This document shows, piece by piece, positions 46,150-54,850 of a stretch of DNA of 64,000 nt (its first letter is position 1; each line of letters opens with the position of its first letter). The stretch is from contig NW_004955429.1 of assembly GCF_000276665.1 (NCBI RefSeq), positions 1,706,384-1,770,383 of the forward strand, written 5' to 3'. The notes under the pieces are model-generated. The model had not been told where the DNA came from and made no database searches. It worked only from the letters and a program-made list of their open reading frames with translations. Position numbers and translations under genes: made by a program. This DNA is from Chinchilla lanigera (taxonomy: Eukaryota > Chordata > Mammalia > Rodentia > Chinchillidae).

Positions 46150-46430
46150 TCACAGTGGGTCATCCACCTTATTCTTTGGAATTGGCACCATGTGACTTCT
46201 GGCTTTTTAGCAAAGTTAAAATGCCAATGAAAGGTAAGCATTTTGAATCAGTTCAGGACATCAAGGCAGCCACAGACTTGCAACGAAAAACACTCACAGA
46301 AGATGACTTCCAAAAGTCCTTCAGAAAGTGGCAAGAATGCTGAGATTCGTGTGTTTAAAGCAAGGGGAAATATTGCAATGGGGATTAATAATAATCCCCA
46401 TTGTCTTTTACTGTAATAACTTTTTTAGAT
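46150..46430 (+). pseudogene. mariner-type transposase C-terminal fragment (fossil)
   Basis: The open frame 46155-46343 encodes HPPYSLELAPCDFWLF near its start and KGKHFESVQDIKAA soon after, then DDFQKSFRKWQEC. This is the end of a mariner-family transposase: the YSPDLAP-[SC]-D block that holds the third aspartate of the DD34D triad (kept here as D14 of the frame; the preceding YSPD is YSLE). After a stop the same frame still reads KGKYCNGD, resembling the usual QG-Y-F-GD end. The N-terminal two thirds, the other two aspartates and the terminal repeats are absent or unrecognisable. It is a dead remnant. A 62-codon start ATG is incidental. Confidence 0.8.
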
Positions 46431-46500
46431 TAAACATCTACTATATTTTCCAGTCACATCTTATAATGAACACCTTCAGGACACTAGTATGCTTATCTCT

Positions 46501-46866
46501 TGCTATAATTTGGATCTGGAACATTGGCTTGGGCCTCAGCTTAGCACTACTGAAAAGTGGTGGAACCTTTAAGAGGTGGAGCCTAGTAGGAAGAAGTTAG
46601 GTCATTGGGCGCATGTCCTGGAAGAAGAAGTTAGGACACTCCTCCCTCCCAGTATGTGCCTTGCCTCCCAGCCATGAGGAGTTACACAGCTTTGCTTCAC
46701 CATGCACTCCCAGCTTCCAGGATGCATTGCCCCACCACAAGTTCAAAAACTATGGAACCAACCTACCATCGACTGAAGTCAATGAAACCGTGAGCAAAAC
46801 TAACCTTTCCCCTTGTAAGTTTATTATCACAGGTATTTTGCTACAGTAATTAAAAGCTGACAGACA
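46501..46866 (+). mobile_element. MaLR-type (rodent) solo LTR, plus strand
   Basis: Starts TGCTATAATTTGGATCTGGA, then GTGGTGGAACCTTTAAGAGG, TGGAGCCTAGTAGGAAGAAG, TTAGGTCATTGGGCGCATGT, AATGAAACCGTGAGCAAAAC and ATTACAGACA-like end near 46866 (TAAAAGCTGACAGACA). This is the rodent MaLR LTR layout (ACCTTTAAGGGGTGGGGCCTAGTGGAAGGAAGTTAGGTCATTGG). No target duplication confirmed. Confidence 0.8.
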
Positions 46867-46869
46867 TGC

Positions 46870-48025
46870 CTCTCATGTACCCTTTCATCAGAAGCAAGTA
46901 AAGGTAACGTAAGAGCCATGGAAGGGTGACTCTCAGATCTTCTGCACCAGTCAGCATCCCCAGGTCTCTTCACTAAAGTCCATCATCATGGTTTACATGA
47001 GTCTGTTCTTTCTACAAGATACTCACAGCCAAAGACTCACTGTGGCTGTCCCACTCTTCTTCTTCCCTCCCTGTCTTGCCCCGTCTTCTCTCAAGCACCC
47101 AGGATCACACCTGTGGGCCACCTCACTCTCTCCCAGCCTCCCTGGGGCTCTCCCTATGTTCCCTTACAGACGGTTAGTTCAATAAATGTCTTCTAGTTGG
47201 CTTCTTAAAAAACCTAGACTAACACAGATAGGCCATACCACACTGAAGGAGTTAAGTAAGAACAAGCACAGCCTCAATCCAGGAGACAGAGAAAACACAA
47301 AGGCAAGGTAAAAGTATGCTCATGAAGACAATCGAGGAAATTTTCAGAAAGAGCCTAGGAATGAATAGTGCAGAGTGGAACAGTGACGGGGTCCTGTCTG
47401 GGAGCTGTCTCCTCAGGAAGATGAGCAGCAATAGCATCTGTGACATGATCGACCATTTCAAGAATAGACACCAGCCGAAGGAAAGGAAGCAAACTAGAAG
47501 AAAGTTTGCTTCACATTTATTAACTGCAGGGAAAACAATGGGCAGGGAGGAAAAATATAGAAGGTATAATTTCTGATGACATGGAAGAGTGGATAATGGT
47601 TATTCGTCTTCCATGTGGAAAGGCAGGTAAAGTAAATTCTTTCCACAAAGTATGGGCATGTAGGACTTTTATTTTAAATGCAATTAGTGCTAAAAAGACT
47701 CCCTTCTGCAAATATAATGAGTCTTACATAATGTTTGACCTGCTCCCTCACCAGCTAGAACCATGGTCACTCATTCTCTGGACTTCAAAGTCCTCATTTA
47801 GCAAAGGTTGACAGTGTGCCTAGTTCGCAGAATTGTCGTCAAGTTTAGCGAGGAAAAACATTGCACAGCACACAATATGCACCCAGAAGAGGTTATTTAT
47901 CACTCTGTGAACATTTTGCTGTCTTCTGGTTCCACTAGTGCTTGAGTTCCTATTTTGAAAGAACTCACAAAGTTGAACTCACAAACTTCACCAGTAACTC
48001 ACAAACTCCTCAAAGTTGAGGCGCT
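46870..48025. other. unique DNA
   Basis: No gene was recognised. Three AACTCACAAA copies occur near 47961-48007. 47025-47220 is C/T-rich and ends in an AATAAA, faintly LTR-like. Confidence 0.35.
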
Positions 48026-48029
48026 GTTG

Positions 48030-48260
48030 AGTCTAACAGGTAAAAACATACCCTTTGAACTTGAACACCTGGATTTGAAATCCCTAACTCTGGATTCATT
48101 CAGGTTTGTGATCCTGGATACTGGCTTAACTTCTCTATATCTCATTATATTATCTATGAAGTATACAACAGTATACTTGCTGAGAGGAAAAGCACAAGTA
48201 CAAAATGTACCACACAAGGATCAGAGCCTAGCAGATAGTAAATACCATGTGTGTACCAGC
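48030..48260 (+). repeat. MIR SINE, plus strand
   Basis: TTGAACACCTGGATTTGAAA, TTGTGATCCTGGATACTGGC, TTAACTTCTCTATATCTCAT and ATCAGAGCCTAGCAGATAGT follow MIR from the A-box region to near its end. Confidence 0.55.
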
Positions 48261-48454
48261 TATTTTTATTTTTTTGCTTTAAGACAGTAGAATAAACCTT
48301 TAATCATCAAAAGACCTTTCTGTTAATATATTTCCTTAAGACCTTTGAGAATGTAGGTTGGGTTAGGCTTGTAACAGTGGTAACAATGAACTCTCCCCTA
48401 AACTTCAGAACAAGATTTTCCAGAGAATAAACACATTTAATCTGTCTGCCAGTC

Positions 48455-48695
48455 TCCGTGTAAGTGTTGGCTCCAAACTCAGGCAGCCCAGGCTCACATC
48501 CCCCTCTACCACTGACCTGCAAAGTGATCTTGAGCCAATCAGGAAGTTTATTGATTTCTCTCTCATTCTATTTCCTCATTTGTAAAATGAGAATAAAATA
48601 AAACTTACCTTACTGCTACAGTAAGGATGAAATCTGACACTATATGTGAGTACTTATTTTCCTGCCTATCACACATAATACATTCTTAATAAATG
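48455..48695 (+). repeat. MIR SINE, plus strand
   Basis: TACCACTGACCTGCAAAGTG, ATCTTGAGCCAATCAGGAAG, TATTTCCTCATTTGTAAAAT, GAGAATAAAATAAAACTTAC and CAGTAAGGATGAAATCTGAC match MIR closely. The end ATTCTTAATAAATGTCAA matches the MIR 3' end. Confidence 0.75.
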
Positions 48696-48699
48696 TCAA

Positions 48700-49460
48700 A
48701 TATTGACAGTAATATTAGCATTAACATTTCAATAATTCCCTCTGTTCAAGATCTTGATCAGGAGATACGTTTTCTGGGTAACTTTTTCCAAAAACCTATG
48801 TTGATTTCTGATTTGTTTATGCTTGTTAATTTGATATGTATTATAAAATTAGGCCCCTTAATATTTTTAGTAGCTTTTAACAATGTATGTATTGTTTATC
48901 TCAAGTATGTTAGCCAGTATGTCACTTCCTTAAAGAAATCCCCACAGTACATAATTCTAAACAAATTATTGGTGCTAAGAAAATATCTGTTTTTTTTTCT
49001 ACTTGGCAAGATTTTTTTCATTGATATTGTACAATTGTACGATAATGAAAATTACACAATAATGGAAATAGCTATCCTGTTGAAGTGACTGCTTTGTGCT
49101 TGTCAGGGACTTCACTCGCTAGCAAAGCATCTTGGTGGCCTCACTGCAAAGCAGTGCTTAAGTCAGAGGTCTCCTACTGCCTCCAAATCAGCGGGTTCAC
49201 TTTGCAGTGCCTGTGATTTGTCACTCGTTAGTGGAGTTCCTGCTCATGGCTTCTACAGGCTTAGCCTGGGTTCCTACATGGAGCTCCATTCACTGGGCAG
49301 GTTGGCAGGAAGGGGGCTTCACCTGCATGCAAATGCAGCTGCATAACAAGTAGGGGAGCTCTTCCTCCCTTTTTACAAGGTCTGCTTGCCTTCATCCCGA
49401 GTTCTGATGTCTGTTGATCAGATTCCATGTGGAAAGGAGCTGTACTGGGGCTTTTCCTGC
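48700..49460. other. AT-rich then GC-richer unique DNA
   Basis: A 131-codon plus frame at 48693-49088 is AT-rich and rich in I/L/F/N without any domain. It is probably a chance frame. Confidence 0.4.
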
Positions 49461-49462
49461 AG

Positions 49463-49876
49463 TGTCTTAGACTGTTCTAGCTGCTATAACAAAATATTTT
49501 TGATTGGGTAATTTGTAAACAATTGAAATTTTTTTATTTTTATTTCTGTTTTGGGGGGGTACTGGGAATCAAACTCAGCACCTTGCACTTGTCTGGCAGG
49601 TGTCTGTGCTGCTGAGCTATTACCCCAGCCCAACAATTGAAATTTATTATTCATGTTCTAGAGCCTGAAGGAATCAAGGAGCTAGCAGATCTGGTGCCTG
49701 GTAAGAGCCTGGTCCTCATAAAAAGTGTCTGCTTAGTCCTAAAAGGCTCCGTTAAGCCTTTTCATTGTGGCACTAATCCTCTTTACTGCCTAATCATCTT
49801 CTAGATCATACCATTACCTTGGAAGCTAGGTTTCAACATACAAATTTTGAGAGAAAGGAACGTTCAGACCATAGCA
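49463..49876 (-). mobile_element. MaLR-type LTR, minus strand, interrupted by a SINE
   Basis: TGTCTTAGACTGTTCTAGCT, GCTATAACAAAATATTTTTG and TTGGGTAATTTGTAAACAAT-like sequence begin it. After the SINE it resumes with ATTGAAATTTATTATTCATG, GTTCTAGAGCCTGAAGGAAT, GCCTAATCATCTTCTAGATC and TTTCAACATACAAATTTTGA, the antisense MaLR/MLT1 end order. Its interruption by 49532-49631 shows the LTR is older than the SINE. Confidence 0.75.
49532..49631 (-). mobile_element. ID-type SINE nested in an LTR, 14-bp TSD
   Basis: A T-rich start, then GGTACTGGGAATCAAACTCA, GCACCTTGCACTTGTCTGGC and TGCTGCTGAGCTATTACCCC. AACAATTGAAATTT is repeated exactly at 49518-49531 and 49632-49645. GGGGGGG near 49552 is unusual for the family. 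Confidence 0.95.
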
Positions 49877-49879
49877 TGT

Positions 49880-50379
49880 AGTATTATACCAAAAGTGCAT
49901 TCTAATTGTTATAATAAGCAAACTATCATGAGTCATTTGTGGGTCATACAACTAGGGGGTGATAGCAGCAGAATTAGAATCCTATATGGTTAATTCCATT
50001 TCACTCCTAGCTCAAATAAAACAGTAAAATCAAATCGGACTTTTCTATTGGAAATTTGTCTGGTTAAGTCAACAAGATAAATGAGATAAACCCACAACTT
50101 GACTCCTTTTTGTGCCTCTCACATCACACTCACAAAAGGAGTGTGGCAGATATTGCAGATTTGCCAAAAGCCATTCTCAGCTTCCTATCCTTTGTCTCCT
50201 TCATTGTGGAGACTGTAAAGTTAGGCTTAGCCTTGTCGGGAGCAAGACATAGATGTGCACCAGTGGTCTGGAGAGGTGGGCAGTTGTCCTGGGAGGAACA
50301 CATTATCTGAATGTTTTTTAAGTTTGTTAGAAAATAGATCCATCCTTCTTTTTCCTTTTGTTTTCATTCTGAACCACTT
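49880..50379. other. unique DNA
   Basis: No gene or firm repeat was recognised. Confidence 0.4.
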
Positions 50380-50540
50380 TGTTGTGGCATAGCTGACGAA
50401 CAAACAAGCAGCAGTTACTTGCTCTATGTAATTTGATGAGTGTGGGGCATATGGATCTACCTGTGAAACCAGCTCCACTATCAAGGTAGTAAACATACCC
50501 ATAACTCTCAAAAGTTTACTCCTGCCCCTTTATGTTTTAT
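50380..50540 (+). repeat. old L1 (L1M-type) fragment
   Basis: ATTTGATGAGTGTGGGGCAT, ATGGATCTACCTGTGAAACC, AGCTCCACTATCAAGGTAGT and AACATACCCATAACTCTCAA match old L1 (AATTTGATAAGTTTTGACATATGTATACACCTGTGAAACCATCACCAC...AGATAATGAACATATCC). Confidence 0.55.
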
Positions 50541-50544
50541 TTCA

Positions 50545-52318
50545 TAAGAAGGACACTTAACAAACTGTAAGCGCAAATTCCAATATTATGTTGTACAGCA
50601 AATCTCTAAAACTTTTTCACCTTTGCATCACTAATACTTTATACACATTGAACCAAAACCTTCCCCTTCTAAACCTGGAACTGTCTGAGGAGCAGCAAGC
50701 AAATCAGAACCATGAGAATAAAAACTAGAAGCAAAGAAGACAGGGCAGAAATCAAAGAAGGAAACTAGATGCTGCGGAAATGACTGCGATGTTGCGTTCA
50801 CGCAGGATCCTCCATCTCTGAACTCACTGCTATGTGACCTAAATACAACCTCAGCCTTGTGTACCTCTGTGACTTCTGTGCTCCACACCTTGCACCTGCT
50901 GCACTCTCAACCTCGTTAAGATACAAACTCATTTCCCAAGAATGCAGGTAACAAGGTAGTTGCTTTCCAAGCAATCAACAAAATAAACGATTCAACCAAA
51001 AGCTTTGTAATGTCAATTATCGTTATCATCTCGCATAGGACAAATTTGATTGGCTGAGGAGGGAGACAGTTGGCGAAACTGCTGAGATGATAAATTTCTT
51101 TCCTGCCCTTTGCTTCTGGAGACCTCGTCCACAGTGTTAGGTCAGTGGCACCCAGGCAAGGTCTACTTCCTCTCTGCGACACCCACAGCCCTTCCCTCTC
51201 ATGTTATAGCTTAATAAAATTGCAGCAGAAAAAAATTTACATATATTTGCAAAATTCAAATAGAGACATAATATCATGGATAATAAATTTGTGAATATTA
51301 GTGTGGAATCAGCACAAAATGCCCCCAAATACATAGTCTGAATGAAAAATTATTTTTACAGTTTAATAGAAAAACATAATTCATGATTCCATTACTTACA
51401 TGAAGTACCTTAAATTAAGCACTCAGGGGTCACTTTAGGTTAGAGACGCAAATGAAAAATCCTTTTGAATTATTTTATGACAGACATACCCTTTCTAGAA
51501 GAACAATTAAAAAGCATTCATCTCCTACAGCATCAGTCCACATGACCTTTATTTTCTGATCAAGTCTAGAGTATTGCCATTAATTGAAAATCCCACCATA
51601 CAGTAAGCGATGTGGCCTGAGGGCAGAATGCTGCTCTCTCTTAAATTTATTCTATTCTAAGTGAAAAAAAGAATGCCGTTTAAGTGGAGAGGAATCACTT
51701 CTGGTTCAACAGTTTTATTTTGTTTTTCCTTTTCACTAAGAAGAGATTAAGGAGAATGGTAGGAAAAACCCTGGTCAAGTATCAGAGAAGTTAATGGGAT
51801 TTGAATTTTAGGTTGATAAACACCTTCTGTTAAAGGAAAATTAAAAAGAACCTTTTGTAGAATTGGAAGGTCAGTACCCCATTTTTATCTTAATATGCAA
51901 GTTGAAGGGCAGAACTGAGATAATTAACTGGATTGTTCCAGGAATAGAATAAACAAAACTCTCATATCTCAAAATAGCCAGGATTTTATGCATAATTCTG
52001 TCCATTTTCTTTGCCAGTTCTGAAGCCAAAACAAAAAACAAACTGTTTCAGTATATGAGGTACAGCTTGGCTAGTTATCTCTTAAGCAGGCAATTTGGCT
52101 AATATCTAGAAGATGTAGAAATAAATACATGTATAACTGGAGTCCTAACTGCAAGGAGCTTCTAATCAAGTCAGGAAAGTAAGAGCTACTCATGCTGTAA
52201 GAAAAGCAAAAGTGCAAGCAAGCGTTGAGAAGTGAGGCAGGGGGTGATAGGGTCCAGAAGGAAGACAACCCTGTGACCATCTCTGGGCCTCTTGTGTAGT
52301 TGGCTGAAGAGGTCCCAT
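50545..52318. other. unique AT-rich DNA
   Basis: No gene or firm repeat. Short frames without domains. Confidence 0.4.
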
Positions 52319-52319
52319 C

Positions 52320-52690
52320 ATGGTCTGAGACGCCATAATGGAATACCACCAGCGATGGCTCAGACAATAGAAATTTTATTTTCTCACAGTTCTGGAGTGT
52401 GGAAGTCGAAGGTCAAGGTGCCAGCAAAGTTAAGGTCTAGTAAGACTGCTGTCTTTGAGCGTGTCTTCCCTTGGCCTTTCCTCTATCTTCAAGTGAGAGG
52501 GCAAGCTCTGAGGTCTCTTCCTCTTATAAGAACCCCAGTCTTGTTGGATCAGAGCCCCACTCTTACATCACTGAACCTCCCGGACCTCCCTAAACTCCCT
52601 ACCTCTACTTGTAGCCACAGAGGAGTGGGAGCTTCAGGACATAAATTTGGATGGGATACCTACAGTCTGCAGCAGGTCCTGTGGCCTGGA
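52320..52690 (-). mobile_element. MLT1-type MaLR solo LTR, minus strand
   Basis: TAGAAATTTTATTTTCTCAC, AGTTCTGGAGTGTGGAAGTC, GAAGGTCAAGGTGCCAGCAA and TCTTCCTCTTATAAGAACCC, then CAGTCTTGTTGGATCAGAGC, follow antisense MLT1A (ACAGTTCTGGAGGCTGGAAGTCCAAGATCAAGGTGCC ... CTTATAAGGACACCAGTC). A 146-codon plus frame runs through it and is not a gene. Confidence 0.85.
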
Positions 52691-52939
52691 CAAACTTGGG
52701 GAAGAACTGAGCCAACATCACATGCTGAGTGACAGGGTGGCCATGCCACCTTCTTAGTGTACATCATCCAGACCCCCAAGAGATCACTGTGTGTATCACC
52801 GTGCACGCACTGCAGGCAGCGACATGCCCAGAGTCTAATTTCCAGCTTCTCTGCTCCTGCTGTTTGTTCATGTTCACTCCACATGCTTTGATTCTCATCC
52901 AAACAATTGAAAATGGCAAATAAATAATAAATGAAGGCT

Positions 52940-52943
<4 letters not shown>

Positions 52944-53006
<63 letters not shown>

Positions 53007-53033
53007 CACACACACACGCACACACACACACAC
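52944..53033. repeat. (CT)n(CA)n compound microsatellite
   Basis: About 60 bases of CT, then CGCACACACACACACGCACA and further CA to 53033. A pure pyrimidine tract joined to an alternating CA tract. A 127-codon minus frame rich in RE repeats is its translation. Confidence 0.98.
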
Positions 53034-53039
53034 GAATTC

Positions 53040-53184
53040 TCAAGACTGCATCATGAACTGTTAATCAAGAGCGACTGGAAATAACTTTATTGTTATTATT
53101 GATTTTTAAATTGCTTTACATAAAAGATATATACACTGAAAATATAAAGTTTCCTCCCCTCATCAGCTCCCTACTAAAATGCAA
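53040..53184. other. unique DNA
   Basis: Nothing recognised. Confidence 0.4.
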
Positions 53185-53305
53185 ACCCAGGAGAGCAAAG
53201 ATGTATATCTATTTATGCACACTGTAAGACAAGGTCCTAAACTATAGTGCCTGGCACCTGGTAGCAGCTTATCAGCCCTTATCTGAATGAAGAAAGAAGA
53301 GGAAT
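53185..53305 (+). repeat. L2 3' end fragment
   Basis: GAGCAAAGATGTATATCTAT followed by ACTATAGTGCCTGGCACCTG, GTAGCAGCTTATCAGCC and CTGAATGAAG resembles the L2 terminus. Confidence 0.45.
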
Positions 53306-54010
53306 AGAAATACCTGTGTGTCTCTAAGTATTTTCTGGTTCACTGTCACTTAGAAAGTCCTTATTTGGCTCTTACATTTGCAGTGACCTTGTCTATTTAA
53401 TTAAAATGGTGTGTTCAGGCAGACCTATACCCACTTTGTCCAACAAGGAAGTACAATGGCTCAGCGAGTTCTTAGATATTTGTTTAAGAAAGTAATAAGA
53501 GATGAAAGAGTCAGTGGGTTTAGAGTAGCCAGAAACAAGTAGTAATGACTTCAAACATCGTTTTCAGAATGACCTAGTGATAGAGTTTACAACCCACAAG
53601 CGCAGAGCAGGCTCAGGGCAGGAGAAGATGGAAGCTTTGAGCACAGCCAACCTGATGTGGGCAGTACTGAACACCGCACAGCCGTGTGCTGGCCGCTCAG
53701 AGAACAGAGAGGGTCTAGAAGCCACTGAGAAGGCCAAGCACATCTCCTTGGCTCTTTGGGAGGGAAAAGTTTCTAAGTCTGTAGAGGAAGAGAAATAAAC
53801 TCTTGAATCCAAAGTATGAAGATTTGGGAGAAAGTTACTGCTAACAGGTTACCTGAATGGTGCAGTCTCATCTGAGAGATACCCCCTTCTTGCCCTCACA
53901 ATAGGAAGCTGTGCACACCTTGGGGGGAGGTGTGTATGACATCATGAGGAGATTTTCTATGTTGTACCAGGCAGTGAAACTCTAGTTAAAGCATGAATTT
54001 GAAAACCCAA
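53306..54010. other. unique DNA
   Basis: A 73-codon plus frame at 53577-53798 is followed by AATAAA. No domain and no splice-site context was seen. No repeat was recognised. Confidence 0.35.
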
Positions 54011-54012
54011 GG

Positions 54013-54490
54013 GTTATGGGCTGAATGTACCCTCCCATTCATGTGTTGAAGCCATGATCCCCAGTATGAAGGAACTTGAGGGTGGAGTCTTTTTTTTTTT
54101 TTTTTTTCTCCAATAGCGGAAATCGAACTCACAACCTTCCACTTGCCAGGCAGGCGCTGTGCTGCTGAGCTAAATCCCCAGCCCCAAGGGGGTGGAGTCT
54201 TTAGGAGGTGATTAGATTTGGATGAAGGGAAGAGGCTGAAGCTCATGATGGGGTCAGTGTCCTTATCAGGAGAAATTCAAGAGTGCTTGCTCCTGATTCT
54301 GGATCACATGAGGACATGGTGAGGAGGTGCCATCTACAAACCAAGAAGAAAACCCTCACTGGAAACCAGTCACACAGCACCCTGTTCTCAGACCTCAGCC
54401 TCCAGAATTATGAGAAATAAATGTCTATGACTAAACCTAGCAATTGACAGCATTTTATTACTGCAGCCCAAGCATGCTCAGACTCAGAGA
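54013..54490 (+). mobile_element. MLT1-type MaLR LTR, plus strand, interrupted by a SINE
   Basis: TTATGGGCTGAATGTACCCT, CCATTCATGTGTTGAAGCCA and GATCCCCAGTATGAAGGAAC begin it. After the SINE, GGAGTCTTTAGGAGGTGATT, GATCACATGAGGACATGGTG, ACCTCAGCCTCCAGAATTAT and GAGAAATAAATGTCTATGAC complete an MLT1A-type order. The LTR predates the SINE at 54091-54190. Confidence 0.85.
54091..54190 (-). mobile_element. ID-type SINE nested in an MLT1 LTR
   Basis: A T run, then CAATAGCGGAAATCGAACTC, ACAACCTTCCACTTGCCAGG, CAGGCGCTGTGCTGCTGAGC and TAAATCCCCAGCCCC. GGTGGAGTCTT is present on both sides (54081-54091 and 54191-54201), one base overlapping the T run. The duplication may be a few bases longer with a mismatch. 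Confidence 0.94.
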
Positions 54491-54503
54491 CCCAAGAGAT
54501 TAC

Positions 54504-54656
54504 TTTTTTTTTTGACCCAGAGTCTCACTGTGCAGTTCAGCCTGGCTTTGAGCTCACTGTGTAAACCAGGCTGGCCTCAAACTCACTGCAGTCCTCCTGC
54601 CTCAGCCTTTTGAGGGATCACATGCTGGGATCACAGGCATGTGCTGCTGTGCCTGG
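54504..54656 (-). mobile_element. B1-type SINE, minus strand
   Basis: T run, then ACCCAGAGTCTCACTGTGCA, GTTCAGCCTGGCTTTGAGCT, TAAACCAGGCTGGCCTCAAA, GTCCTCCTGCCTCAGCC and TGCTGCTGTGCCTGG. Two AGGCTGG-type blocks show the internal duplication in reverse. The copy is moderately diverged. Confidence 0.93.
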
Positions 54657-54659
54657 AGT

Positions 54660-54850
54660 GAAAACTGGTTTCTGACCTCTTGATTTCTAGCTGTATGAAT
54701 CTAGAGAAATCACCTTCATTGATTAAGTCTTGTTTCCCTCATGTATTAGAGAATAAGGAACATCTAAAGCTCAGAGCTGCTGCAAGAATTAAAGATGATA
54801 TATGTAAATTATATAGCATTGTTCAGCGTATCATCAGTGGCAACCACTGT
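54660..54850 (+). repeat. MIR SINE, plus strand
   Basis: TTTCTAGCTGTATGAATCTA, GAGAAATCACCTTCATTGAT, TGTTTCCCTCATGTATTAGA, GAGCTGCTGCAAGAATTAAA and TATGTAAATTATATAGCATT follow MIR in order. A 152-codon plus frame overlaps and is not considered a gene. Confidence 0.65.

Noticed and set aside
47961..48007. Possible CRISPR-like spaced repeats (AACTCACAAA three times)
   Set aside because: Units are 10 bases, spacing is irregular, and the DNA is mammalian.
48693..49088. 131-codon hydrophobic plus-strand frame
   Set aside because: Extreme AT content yields I/L/F/N/K residues. No signal peptide-domain layout or family match.
52292..52732. 146-codon plus-strand frame
   Set aside because: Runs through an antisense MLT1 LTR.
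52660..53043. 127-codon minus-strand frame rich in arginine-glutamate repeats
   Set aside because: It is the translation of the (CT)n(CA)n microsatellite.
53577..53798. 73-codon frame beginning MEALSTAN after the internal methionine, followed by AATAAA; considered a serpin-like start
   Set aside because: Only the first few residues recall clade B serpins. The following residues do not, and no further serpin sequence follows.
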